Made by a program: the position numbers and the translations under genes | Notes under the pieces: generated by a model | Database searches by the model: none | The model's input: only the letters and a program-made list of their open reading frames with translations | Told to the model about the DNA's origin: nothing | Shown here: positions 1 through 7,706 of the stretch, piece after piece | How positions within the stretch are numbered: position 1 is the first letter of the stretch | Layout: every line of letters begins with the position of its first letter | Source of the DNA: Clostridiales bacterium | GTDB taxonomy: Bacteria; Bacillota; Clostridia; Saccharofermentanales; Saccharofermentanaceae | Assembly (NCBI GenBank): GCA_017615755.1 | Contig: JAFZZM010000001.1 | Coordinates: 1 to 64,000 of the forward strand | Length of the DNA stretch: 64,000 bases | Direction: 5' to 3'

Positions 1-555
1 ATGCAGGATTACTTCGATTCGATCTATAAGCTCGACAACGACAGCCGGCTCTTCCCTATTACAAAAACTTCTCTTCACCATGAAATGACCAGAGGTGCAA
101 AAGTAGCCGGTGTGAAACGGATCCGGATACACGATCTGAGACATTCCAGTTGTGCGCTTCTGATTGAACTCGGTTATTCGCCCGTGCAGATCGCCAATCG
201 CCTCGGTCACGAAAGCGCAACTATCACCGAAAGATATTCCCATCTATATCCATCGGTACAGCGCAACATGGCCGACCGGCTTAATGAAACCTATAACAAA
301 TCTAAGGAGGATTCCCTTAACTTGTTAAGGGCGCACTTATATGTGGGCGGAGCCCACATCCAAGCGCGCTCTCCGAGGGGTCTTATGCAGACAGCACCAA
401 AGGACTTTGTCCTTGTGGAATCCTACAAGGATCTTTCAGTCCTTGACCTTGACCAAGTTTCACTTGGATGGAGTCCTGCGGACGGCACTTTATCTCGCAA
501 CAGCACAATACAAGAAAGAAGGCATGATTTATGTCAATATACCATTGCTCGATAA
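1..555 (+). CDS. Tyrosine recombinase (integrase), C-terminal part
   Basis: This is the catalytic end of a phage or conjugative-element integrase; its start lies before the window. The HDLRH box (the HxxR arginine motif), then LGHES, then RYSHLYP with the nucleophilic tyrosine are all present by about residue 83, in the order of the tyrosine recombinase family. Members normally stop shortly after this point. Here no stop follows until 555, so about 80 extra residues are read through a hairpin-rich non-coding stretch and the frame overlaps the start of the relaxase by 25 bases. The tail looks like lost termination, not a domain. The family call is firm; whether the protein is active is unknown. 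Confidence 0.85.
   Translation: MQDYFDSIYKLDNDSRLFPITKTSLHHEMTRGAKVAGVKRIRIHDLRHSSCALLIELGYSPVQIANRLGHESATITERYSHLYPSVQRNMADRLNETYNKSKEDSLNLLRAHLYVGGAHIQARSPRGLMQTAPKDFVLVESYKDLSVLDLDQVSLGWSPADGTLSRNSTIQERRHDLCQYTIAR
314..467. other. Cluster of four perfect hairpins, oriT-like leader of mobA
   Basis: Four perfect inverted repeats lie within 155 bases just before the relaxase gene: CCCTTAAC/GTTAAGGG at 314-331, ATGTGGGC/GCCCACAT at 341-359, AAGGAC/GTCCTT at 400-414 and CCAAGT/ACTTGG at 453-467. Relaxases of the MobA/MobL group are usually encoded next to their transfer origin, which is rich in such repeats, so this is the best candidate for oriT or a structured mob leader. The nick site cannot be identified by eye. 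Confidence 0.5.
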
Positions 556-1553
556 AGATCATCAGTCGTGCTGGTGGCCGATCTGCTGTGGCTTCCGCAG
601 CATACAGATCCGGCGAAAAGCTGTACAACGAAGAGACCGGTCTGACGCACGACTTTACCCAGAAGGGCGGTGTCATCATGAACGAAATCATTCTTCCGAA
701 GCACGCACCCATGCGCTATCAGGATCGATCCGTTCTGTGGAACGAAATCCAACAGATCGAAAAGCGATCGGATGCTCAGTTTGCCCGTGAGATTGAAGTT
801 GCCCTTCCATCGGAAATGACAAGAGAGGATCAGATCGAATGTGTACGATCGTATATTCGGGACAACTTTGTAAGTGAAGGTATGATTGCTGACTGGGCAT
901 TGCATGATAAGGGAGACGGAAATCCCCATGCACATATCTTGTTGACGCTACGCGGAATAGACGAACATGAGAAATGGCTTCAAAAGCAAAAGACGGTTTT
1001 CGCAAACAGTAGAGATGAGAAAGGGCGAGCGATCTACGATCCTTCTCTTCCCTCTTATGATCCGAAGCATAAAGAAGAAACAAGTAAATTCCGGATCCCG
1101 CAATTGGACAAAGATGGAAAACAGAAAACCAGAGTCAGAGAAGGAAAAGGGACAGAACTCCTTTGGGAGAAAATAACGACTCCGGCTAACGATTGGAATG
1201 AGCACTCGAAAGCCGAACAGTGGAGAGCGTCTTGGGCAGAACACTGCAACAGGTATCTTAACCCGGAAGAACGGATCGATCACAGAAGTTACGCACGACA
1301 AGGAATAGAAATGGAACCGACAATCCACGAAGGAATTGTCGCAAGGCAGATAGAAAAAGAAGGAAAAAACGCTGACAGATACGGTGATTGTCATAGTTGT
1401 AATTCTCGCAGTTACGCTTTTTCTTTCGGAAGAAATTGCGAGTCTGAATGCACCCAATCTCCTTCTGATTCAGATAGCAGCATTTCTTGCGTACTCAGGA
1501 ATAAGAGCGTGGGTACATCACAAGAAAGGATATGTGAATTGAGATTAGAATAA
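531..1553 (+). CDS. mobA: MobA/MobL family relaxase, C-terminally truncated
   Basis: The product resembles DNA relaxases that nick the transfer origin of mobilizable elements. The N-terminus MSIYHCSIKIISRAGGRSAV, the segment AYRSGEKLYNEE and the metal-binding HxH motif in NPHAHILL (H133, H135) are typical. The start is supported by AAGG about 10 bases upstream. Similarity holds to about residue 283 (ARQIEKEGKNADR). The last ~57 residues are Ser/Cys-rich and do not resemble the family, and the usual coiled-coil and helicase or primase-like C-terminus is missing. The break coincides with a different open frame encoding a membrane-like tail, so a deletion junction or frameshift is likely. Nicking might survive; full mobilization is doubtful. 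Confidence 0.8.
   Translation: MSIYHCSIKIISRAGGRSAVASAAYRSGEKLYNEETGLTHDFTQKGGVIMNEIILPKHAPMRYQDRSVLWNEIQQIEKRSDAQFAREIEVALPSEMTREDQIECVRSYIRDNFVSEGMIADWALHDKGDGNPHAHILLTLRGIDEHEKWLQKQKTVFANSRDEKGRAIYDPSLPSYDPKHKEETSKFRIPQLDKDGKQKTRVREGKGTELLWEKITTPANDWNEHSKAEQWRASWAEHCNRYLNPEERIDHRSYARQGIEMEPTIHEGIVARQIEKEGKNADRYGDCHSCNSRSYAFSFGRNCESECTQSPSDSDSSISCVLRNKSVGTSQERICELRLE
1354..1542 (+). pseudogene. Out-of-frame remnant encoding a hydrophobic membrane tail
   Basis: In the +1 frame relative to the relaxase, an open stretch without a start codon begins at 1354 and ends at TGA 1540-1542. It encodes a strongly hydrophobic helix (TVIVIVVILAVTLFL), a second one (LLLIQIAAFLAYSGI) and a basic end HHKKGYVN. 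This looks like the 3' end of a small two-helix membrane protein joined to the relaxase by a deletion. Alternatively it is the true relaxase C-terminus displaced by a one-base change in the A6 run at 1364-1369. Neither can be decided here. Confidence 0.45.
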
Positions 1554-1567
1554 TTGACTGTTCAAAT

Positions 1568-2146
1568 TCATAGACAAATAAACTCGCTGAATTCAAGATA
1601 ATTGATGTTTGAAAAACCAATGCTGGCCTCAACACGTTTTCCCACACCATCATCATATACGACGAAAAAAGTATTTGTATTAGTATCATATTTCTCTATC
1701 AGGTTTCCTGGTAAAGAAATCTGTTCAATATCCAGAAGAGAACAAATATACTCTTCCGAAATATATCCTCTTTCAATCACTCCATTTCTATCCCTATAGA
1801 CAGATACTCTTTCCGCACCGTCCTCAAATTGATCGTTACAAATCACCTCATATAATCCGTCTAAATCAATATCGATAGTGTACCACTCCGAATCCCCACT
1901 CCATCGATAATTCTCGGCAATAATCGATTGATTATTGTCATAAAAAAGATATCGGTGGTTTCCAGTTCCAGTTGTATTTTGGTCGACAACTTCAAAACTT
2001 CTATCATTCCCAAAAATGTGCTCAGAAGAAGAAGTTGGACCAGAAGTCTCAACTTTGGATTTAGAATCTACTTGCTTTTGAGAAGAGCAGGAACATACAA
2101 AACATATTCCTACTGCAAGCATAATAATATTCAAATTCTTTTGCAT
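1568..2146 (-). CDS. Hypothetical lipoprotein
   Basis: A 192-residue secreted lipoprotein of unknown function. The first 20 residues form a signal peptide ending in V-C-S-C, with C20 as the likely lipidated cysteine, followed by a Ser/Lys/Thr-rich linker. The remaining ~150 residues have alternating hydrophobic and polar stretches (for example DIDLDGLYEVI) that suggest a beta-rich extracellular domain. GGGAGG lies about 12 bases before the ATG. The start overlaps the end of the upstream wall-hydrolase gene by 16 bases, so the two are probably co-transcribed and translationally coupled. No family was recognised. Confidence 0.75.
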   Translation of the reverse strand: MQKNLNIIMLAVGICFVCSCSSQKQVDSKSKVETSGPTSSSEHIFGNDRSFEVVDQNTTGTGNHRYLFYDNNQSIIAENYRWSGDSEWYTIDIDLDGLYEVICNDQFEDGAERVSVYRDRNGVIERGYISEEYICSLLDIEQISLPGNLIEKYDTNTNTFFVVYDDGVGKRVEASIGFSNINYLEFSEFICL

Positions 2147-2994
2147 ATTACAGTGGTTCCTCCCTGACTCGTGAAAGCAATAGGGACTACTGATGTGTCT
2201 ATCAGTCCAGAATTATACCAACTAGTATATGCAGTAAAGTTGCACTGATAGTAGTACGCATCGGATGTACCTGATGATACTGTCACGTTTGTATTAGTAA
2301 TTGTAGTTCCAACAATCTTCTTTCCTGTCGCACTGAAACTTGATCCATTTACTAAAGAGATGGCTGTATCGCAAGCGTGTTTCCAATACGGGTCGACATA
2401 TCCATCACTGGAATACCCTCTCAAACCTCGTCTGGGTGTCCTTGCATTTGTATTTCCACTATTTGCGGTGCTATAGGCACCAGATTTTCCTATGACACGA
2501 GCCCAAGCCGAAGCGTTTGGATAAGAAGAACTGCTTTCCATGTATAAACTACTATTAGAATTTTTGCGTTTTTTGATTACAATTGCAATCCCCTTCTGGG
2601 CGTCAAGACTATTCATATCCTCAGCAAATATAATTCTTGAAAGCAAATTAGTATCTGTAAAGTTTCCCACAAGTATATTAGATTGCCCCCATTGAGATGT
2701 TGTCAATCGTTTCCCATATACAGTGTAATACTGCGAAGATCGAACTGTATTCAACCTAGTTGCTGTTCCTACACCAACAATACCATCCTCGGTTATACCT
2801 AGTTCGTTTTGAAATTGCTTGACTGCAGTATCCGTTCCATTTCCAAACTGTCCATCTGGAGTAATATTGTATCCAATATTATGTAAGAACGTTTGCAAAG
2901 ACAGTACTCCTGAAGAATACGCTAAGCCGCCATTAATCGAAAGGGTTCCATTTCCAGCTAACACATCAGACCAAGAATAATCAGAATTTGCCAT
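2131..2994 (-). CDS. SleB-like cell-wall hydrolase with peptidoglycan-binding domain
   Basis: A 287-residue protein with two parts. Residues ~20-85 match a PG_binding_1 repeat (LQTFLHNIGYNITPDGQFG, then AVKQFQNELGITEDGIVG). Residues ~115-260 resemble the hydrolase_2/SleB cortex-lytic fold (LLSRIIFAEDMNSLDAQKGIA, a KRKNS stretch, then DPYWKHACDTAISLV). No signal peptide is visible, so export would need another route or lysis. I start at 2994 because GGAGGTGAT sits 7 bases upstream; the longer frame to 3042 has no ribosome site. It lies downstream of the FtsX-type ABC transporter, a class sometimes used to control wall hydrolases, and this suggests a functional link. Confidence 0.75.
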   Translation of the reverse strand: MANSDYSWSDVLAGNGTLSINGGLAYSSGVLSLQTFLHNIGYNITPDGQFGNGTDTAVKQFQNELGITEDGIVGVGTATRLNTVRSSQYYTVYGKRLTTSQWGQSNILVGNFTDTNLLSRIIFAEDMNSLDAQKGIAIVIKKRKNSNSSLYMESSSSYPNASAWARVIGKSGAYSTANSGNTNARTPRRGLRGYSSDGYVDPYWKHACDTAISLVNGSSFSATGKKIVGTTITNTNVTVSSGTSDAYYYQCNFTAYTSWYNSGLIDTSVVPIAFTSQGGTTVICKRI

Positions 2995-3066
2995 ACAAAT
3001 CACCTCCATGCAACTTTCTTGAAATAATCTCGAACTTTTCAATTTTCCTTACTAATATCTTTGCCC

Positions 3067-3732
3067 TCATTTTTCATCTATTTTTCCATCTTCCATCCGA
3101 TATGTGATATCTGCATGTTCCGCGATGGAAGGATCATGTGTAACCATTATTATCGTCTTTCCGTACTTCTCATGAACTTTATCAAGGAGATTAATTACCT
3201 CTTCACTGTTCTTCTTGTCCAGATTACCTGTCGGTTCATCACATAGGATCAAGGCTGGATCATTTGCCAGAGCCCTGGCTATAGCCACTCTTTGTTGTTG
3301 ACCACCTGATAATTGTAACGGCGTGTGATCGAGTCTGTCCGAAAGCCCCAGTACTTCAGTCAATTCGCTAATATACTCTTTATTGACTTTCTTCTTGGAA
3401 ATCAACACTGGTGTAACGATATTCTCCTTCACCGTCATCTCATTGATCAGATTGAATTTCTGGAATACAAACCCAAGTTCACAACAACGGAATCTTGAGA
3501 GTGCAGTATCCTTCATCTTCGAAAGATCACTATCATTTACGATAACCTGACCCGACGTGACTCTGTCAAGCCCTCCGATTAGGTGAAGGAGCGTAGTCTT
3601 ACCACAACCAGAAGCGCCCATTATAGCGACGAAATCTCCATCCTTTATCTCAAGATTCACTCCGTTTACTGCGTGTATTATGTTGTCTCCGACCTTATAA
3701 TCCTTATGCAGGTCCACTGTCTTAACACTCAT
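3067..3732 (-). CDS. ABC transporter ATP-binding protein (MacB/LolD type)
   Basis: A complete 221-residue ATPase that would power the adjacent FtsX-type permease. Walker A GASGCGKTT, Q-loop region FQKFNLI, signature LSGGQQQRVAIARAL, Walker B LILCDEPTG and the H-loop VTHDP are all present in order. Its length and sequence are those of the MacB/LolD/FtsE group, which moves peptides or lipoproteins or acts in peptide resistance. The ATG at 3730-3732 has GGGAGG about 8 bases upstream inside the end of the permease gene; a GTG codon just before it is an alternative start. It is co-transcribed with the permease. Confidence 0.93.
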   Translation of the reverse strand: MSVKTVDLHKDYKVGDNIIHAVNGVNLEIKDGDFVAIMGASGCGKTTLLHLIGGLDRVTSGQVIVNDSDLSKMKDTALSRFRCCELGFVFQKFNLINEMTVKENIVTPVLISKKKVNKEYISELTEVLGLSDRLDHTPLQLSGGQQQRVAIARALANDPALILCDEPTGNLDKKNSEEVINLLDKVHEKYGKTIIMVTHDPSIAEHADITYRMEDGKIDEK

Positions 3733-3734
3733 CA

Positions 3735-6683
3735 CTATTCCTCCCTCGTCTCAATCATTTTCATCTTACGCAGGTATAATATCTGTGGCAAAGTTCCTAT
3801 GAATATCAACAGGAATCCCAGAAGCAGACAACATATCAGTGCTGGTATGAAGTTATAGGAAAACAGATTCGCTGAAGCCGGTATTCTGATATACCATGGA
3901 GAAGATTGCAGATTGATTTTGCCTGATTCAATTTTCGCTTGAAAAGCATTTAGATACTTTTGTCCCGCACAGACCGGAATGATTGCGGCAGCTGTTGCAA
4001 GCAAGGGATAAAACATATTCTGCGTATAGATCATAAAGCTTGCTTGGCGGACGGAAAGACCGACACGACGAAGTGTCTGAAATCGGAAAGCGTTGCTTCT
4101 GGTCTTGGTATATAGTCCCATAATAATGGATACTGTTCCAAGAACAATGAGAATAGATAACAACATCGTGAAGATCGTCATAACCCGATCCGATTTAATC
4201 GCACTCATCTCCGTATATTCATACGTCGAATTAGTCTGTACATCTACCGATCCGGCTAAAGACTTGTACCAGAACTCATCAAATCCAAATACATCATAAT
4301 CTTTCTTCATTTCTGCCTTTACAGATGTGAAATTCTTTTCTGGAAGTCCCCATGCTTCAAAAGAGTCCGGAAGACAGAGGACACTCATTCCGTATGTCGG
4401 CTCAGCACCATCCTCCTCTGAATCGGCAGTATGATAAAGTTTCTGCACCCATTCAGAGCCCTCTGTGAGATACTCGAAGATTTCTTTCTCGTCTTGGAGA
4501 ACCACGATTGCTCCGACTCTTGTCTCCACACCATACCGCGTACCAAAAGACGTGTATCCGACATGAGCTATTCCTTCATCGGTTTCTATATATTTGTCAT
4601 AAACGATCCATTTCTCATCGAGTTTCTGATTAGAGTCTATTTTTTCTTCTTCTTCCGTAAGTAATATGCCATCGAAATTCAAGAATGACCCGACCGGAAA
4701 GTACTGGAGACACAGATCCTTAAGATTCTCTGGCACCGCCAATACAACTTCTTCTCCTCGTTTTATCTTATCAATATCTATACTTCCTGCCAAAAGTTCA
4801 TTGCTAAGTCCGCTCATCTCTTTTTCTGTGAGTCCGACACTTGGTAGCTCGTACATATATACAGGAGTGTCATATCCCATATGCGCGAAAATAGTTGGTT
4901 CCGCTATTGTTTCTTCATTTTTATATGGATCTTCGGCAACACGGCGGTTCAGGCTACGATTTCCCAAAAGTTGTTTCATGCCTGCATCCGGTTCTTCATC
5001 GAAAGTAAGTCTGCTAGATTCATTCATTATCACGGCCCAGACTCTCTCAACGTTCTCGTTGTTCTCAATCAGTTCTGGAAAAGATGGGATGATTCCCGCA
5101 TCATGCCGATTAAAGACATTATTCCCTAATTGATTTTTCAAATAAGAGGAGCGGGTAACGACATATCCGTCCCCTTCCATGCCCATGCTCCGAATAAAGA
5201 GTTTCTCATCCAGCGTAGCCTGTTCGGAAAATGCCCGAAAAAAAACATAGCCGAAAAGTGCAGAAGATATCACAATCATCATCACCAGCATAGTACTCAT
5301 GTCATGAAGGTCTATACGTTTGTTAAGAAGAGTTAGCCAGTTTTTCGTCAGTTTCGTCGTTTTTTTCGCGGTTTTTTTCTTCTTTTTGACAAACATACTG
5401 TCGGATGTCGCTAATAATTCCGTCGGGTACATTTTATACAGCCTATACAGCGGAATAAATAGCGACACGCCCAAAGAACATATGCAGACAATAATAGTTG
5501 TAGTGATCGGATCATACGTTATTCCCTTGATCATCCCTTCGACATGAATACCATCGAATAACCGAAGATGCCACAAACTATTAAGTAGTCGAATTATAGC
5601 TAAATGAGAAACATACCCAAGCGCAATTCCAATCACTGCCCCCAAAATACCGAGACCTAATATTTCTGCCAGAATACTGCCGATGATCCTTTTAGAGGAC
5701 ATACCGATACTTCTCAGTATGCCATAGCGCTCTTTGCGGTCCGCGAGAATATTCTTCGTAAGCATATATATTGCGATTACTTCCGTGACCATAACCAGTA
5801 ATGAAATAATCGGAAAAACGATTGCAGAATAGAAGTCTTTCTTAAACATACCATCCTTAATTGCTTCATATCGTTCATCCAATGATTTACCATAGAATAA
5901 TGAATTGTCTAGGCCAACCATCCGCCCATAAACATTACTGCGTCTTTCATTATATTCGACACCTAACACTGGTGCGCCCTTTGCCCTGCGTATTTCAGGA
6001 ACAGACACTTCGAGCGATGCAGAATCTGCCCGAAAAAATACCGTCTCTTTAGTGCATCTCCGTATAGCTGAATCAGAAGGATAAAAGAAAACTCCCGGCA
6101 TCGAATAATCACGCACTCCAGATAAGGGGGATCTGTACCATCCCTTATAAACAGCATTATTTGAAAGTCTGAAGACCCCGGAAATCACGTATTCCTTTTC
6201 CCCAATATATTCCCCATCGGTATCGAACGACTTTAATGATATTGTTTCACCTGGATATGGCGGTATACCATACGTACTGGCAACAGATACATCCACCGCA
6301 ATCTCATTTTCGTTTTTCGGATACGCACCACGGATACATGGAAGATGATACATTTTTTCAGATAACTCATCCTTGAACGAGACTGATCTAAAGGAAGCTC
6401 TTTCGTCTGAATTTGTAACGGTTCCCATCTCATAATAAAGACCGATTTCATCCAGCCATTCCACCTCAGAAAACTGATCTTCAAATCCGATTGGAGCTTC
6501 ATAGGCGATGACATCATAATCACCCTCTAATGTAAGCGCTTCTTCCATTTCGGTCTTCTTTTCACTTCTTACCAGCAAACAAACGGAAGTAATAGAAAAG
6601 CACCCGAAAATGAGCATAACGATCAGGCAGATCACTCCGCCTGACCGCTTGTTATTCATCCAAGTTCTATTACGAATACTCAT
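3735..6683 (-). CDS. FtsX-family ABC transporter permease
   Basis: A 982-residue permease with the double FtsX layout: an N-terminal helix and large extracellular region (~10-290), three helices (~300-425), a basic cytoplasmic stretch with KKKKKTAKKTTK (~435), then a second helix, a second extracellular domain (~490-800) and three final helices. Such proteins pair with MacB-like ATPases in antimicrobial peptide export, immunity or wall-hydrolase control. I choose the ATG at 6683, four bases after the stop of the small secreted protein, not the longer reading frame to 6737, which would overlap that gene. The link to a secreted substrate is inferred from position. Confidence 0.88.
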   Translation of the reverse strand: MSIRNRTWMNNKRSGGVICLIVMLIFGCFSITSVCLLVRSEKKTEMEEALTLEGDYDVIAYEAPIGFEDQFSEVEWLDEIGLYYEMGTVTNSDERASFRSVSFKDELSEKMYHLPCIRGAYPKNENEIAVDVSVASTYGIPPYPGETISLKSFDTDGEYIGEKEYVISGVFRLSNNAVYKGWYRSPLSGVRDYSMPGVFFYPSDSAIRRCTKETVFFRADSASLEVSVPEIRRAKGAPVLGVEYNERRSNVYGRMVGLDNSLFYGKSLDERYEAIKDGMFKKDFYSAIVFPIISLLVMVTEVIAIYMLTKNILADRKERYGILRSIGMSSKRIIGSILAEILGLGILGAVIGIALGYVSHLAIIRLLNSLWHLRLFDGIHVEGMIKGITYDPITTTIIVCICSLGVSLFIPLYRLYKMYPTELLATSDSMFVKKKKKTAKKTTKLTKNWLTLLNKRIDLHDMSTMLVMMIVISSALFGYVFFRAFSEQATLDEKLFIRSMGMEGDGYVVTRSSYLKNQLGNNVFNRHDAGIIPSFPELIENNENVERVWAVIMNESSRLTFDEEPDAGMKQLLGNRSLNRRVAEDPYKNEETIAEPTIFAHMGYDTPVYMYELPSVGLTEKEMSGLSNELLAGSIDIDKIKRGEEVVLAVPENLKDLCLQYFPVGSFLNFDGILLTEEEEKIDSNQKLDEKWIVYDKYIETDEGIAHVGYTSFGTRYGVETRVGAIVVLQDEKEIFEYLTEGSEWVQKLYHTADSEEDGAEPTYGMSVLCLPDSFEAWGLPEKNFTSVKAEMKKDYDVFGFDEFWYKSLAGSVDVQTNSTYEYTEMSAIKSDRVMTIFTMLLSILIVLGTVSIIMGLYTKTRSNAFRFQTLRRVGLSVRQASFMIYTQNMFYPLLATAAAIIPVCAGQKYLNAFQAKIESGKINLQSSPWYIRIPASANLFSYNFIPALICCLLLGFLLIFIGTLPQILYLRKMKMIETREE

Positions 6684-6687
6684 AAGA

Positions 6688-7056
6688 TCACGTTTCCCAA
6701 AAATCTCCAGAGCCCCAGATATATACATTGGTACCAACAGGCTTTACTTCAAAGTACTCACCTGAATTTGCAGGGCCAGAAACAACATTAGAATTCGGTG
6801 GATAAGCAAAATACGTTTCCTCATCCATCAAATTTGTTCCGGCTCCATTCCAAAGTTGCAATTTGGCGGCTGGTGAAAGAGGAGCCGGTTTAAGACGACC
6901 ATATACTGCACCATACGAACTAGAACATGAATAAAGCACTTGTGAGGTTGTTGTACTATAGTTCACTGTTCCTTTTGTAGCCGCAAACGATGTCACAGAT
7001 GTCATAGCAACTACAAGTATCAACGTTGTAATCAAAACAATTACTTTTCTTGTCAT
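6688..7056 (-). CDS. Small secreted protein, putative transporter-linked effector
   Basis: A 122-residue protein with a clear Sec signal peptide (MTRKVIVLITTLILVVAMTS, cleavage probably after SFA-A near residue 26). The mature ~96 residues are rich in Ser, Thr, Tyr, Pro and Gly, contain one Cys and several Trp, and end in IWGSGDFWET. It has a strong ribosome site (GAAGGAGG) and is the first gene of the ABC transporter operon, four bases from the permease. The arrangement of secreted small protein, FtsX permease and ATPase recalls secreted-bacteriocin immunity loci such as lactococcin 972. No sequence match to that family was seen, so the function is inference. Confidence 0.72.
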   Translation of the reverse strand: MTRKVIVLITTLILVVAMTSVTSFAATKGTVNYSTTTSQVLYSCSSSYGAVYGRLKPAPLSPAAKLQLWNGAGTNLMDEETYFAYPPNSNVVSGPANSGEYFEVKPVGTNVYIWGSGDFWET

Positions 7057-7385
7057 AGCAATCCTCCTTCATTATTTAACAATCTCATATCATTCAACAC
7101 TTTTTAACCACATTGGTCTGTACTTCCATAGAAACTGATCACTTCATAAATTCTCTATTGCAACGATATGAAGCGATCCGGGAATTCTCACTTATATAAG
7201 CGACAGTATTGTCATTATCTTTGAAAAGCTATAACACCATACTTTGTATTTTTCATATCACATAATATGCAACAACTCATGCAAAACAAATAAAAACAAT
7301 AACTCTACTATCACACTTAACTTGATTATTTTTTCAGGTGAGCGCCCCCCCCTGCTTAAAGATTTTTGATTTTTCATATCTCGCT

Positions 7386-7526
7386 TCACTTTCTTAGTTC
7401 TTTCGGAACTTTCATTTCAAACGTTCCTTTCAGACTTGGAATCCCTGCATTTCTCACTGCTGTTTTCTTAACAGAACGCAGGATTGCGGATCTAACCATA
7501 GATTCTCTTGTCTTACTATTTGCCAT
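7386..7526 (-). CDS. agrD: AgrD-like cyclic-lactone autoinducer precursor with Ser in place of Cys
   Basis: A 46-residue peptide with AAAGGAGG 7 bases before its ATG. The N-terminal half is basic and can form an amphipathic helix (MVRSAILRSVKKTAVRNAG). The C-terminal half contains SLKGT followed by FEMKVPKELRK. AgrD precursors carry a 5-residue ring that starts with Cys and is followed by an acidic tail with a P-x-x-L motif. Without gaps, SLKGT-FEMKVPKEL aligns with the Clostridium perfringens segment CLWFT-HQEEEPKSL, placing Ser31 at the ring position. Staphylococcus intermedius is a known case with Ser giving a lactone. The peptide is encoded divergently from an AgrA/AgrC/AgrB set that otherwise has no precursor. 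Processing is inferred. Confidence 0.68.
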   Translation of the reverse strand: MANSKTRESMVRSAILRSVKKTAVRNAGIPSLKGTFEMKVPKELRK

Positions 7527-7544
7527 AGGAGCACCTCCTTTCTA

Positions 7545-7620
7545 TTGTGATAGGATAAACGTATCACAAATCTTTAAGAAAATGTTCGAACATGCAAGAG
7601 CCCCCCTCAAAAATGCAAGA
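7545..7620 (-). promoter_or_regulatory. Divergent agr control region: direct repeats 21 bp apart and inverted repeats
   Basis: Between the AgrD-like gene and the response regulator lie two exact ATGCAAGA boxes at 7592-7599 and 7613-7620, 21 bases apart. LytTR regulators bind tandem repeats spaced by about two helical turns, so these are candidate sites. A perfect palindrome ATGTTCGAACAT is at 7582-7593, and TTGTGATA/TATCACAA inverted arms are at 7545-7552 and 7562-7569, just upstream of the ribosome site. A weak leftward promoter TTCTTA-N17-TATCCT can be drawn between them. Binding is not shown by sequence alone. Confidence 0.5.
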
Positions 7621-7706
7621 ACGAGATAGCATGTATCAGATGGACATGGTATACTTATATTGTATATTTGTGAGTATAATTGGCTTTTCTTAACTGAAGT
7701 GACAGA

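Noticed and set aside
1364..1370. Slippery heptamer A AAA AAC in frame in the relaxase gene, suggesting programmed -1 frameshifting
   Set aside because: The -1 frame meets a stop codon at once; the hydrophobic tail lies in the other (+1) frame, so classic -1 slippage cannot reach it.
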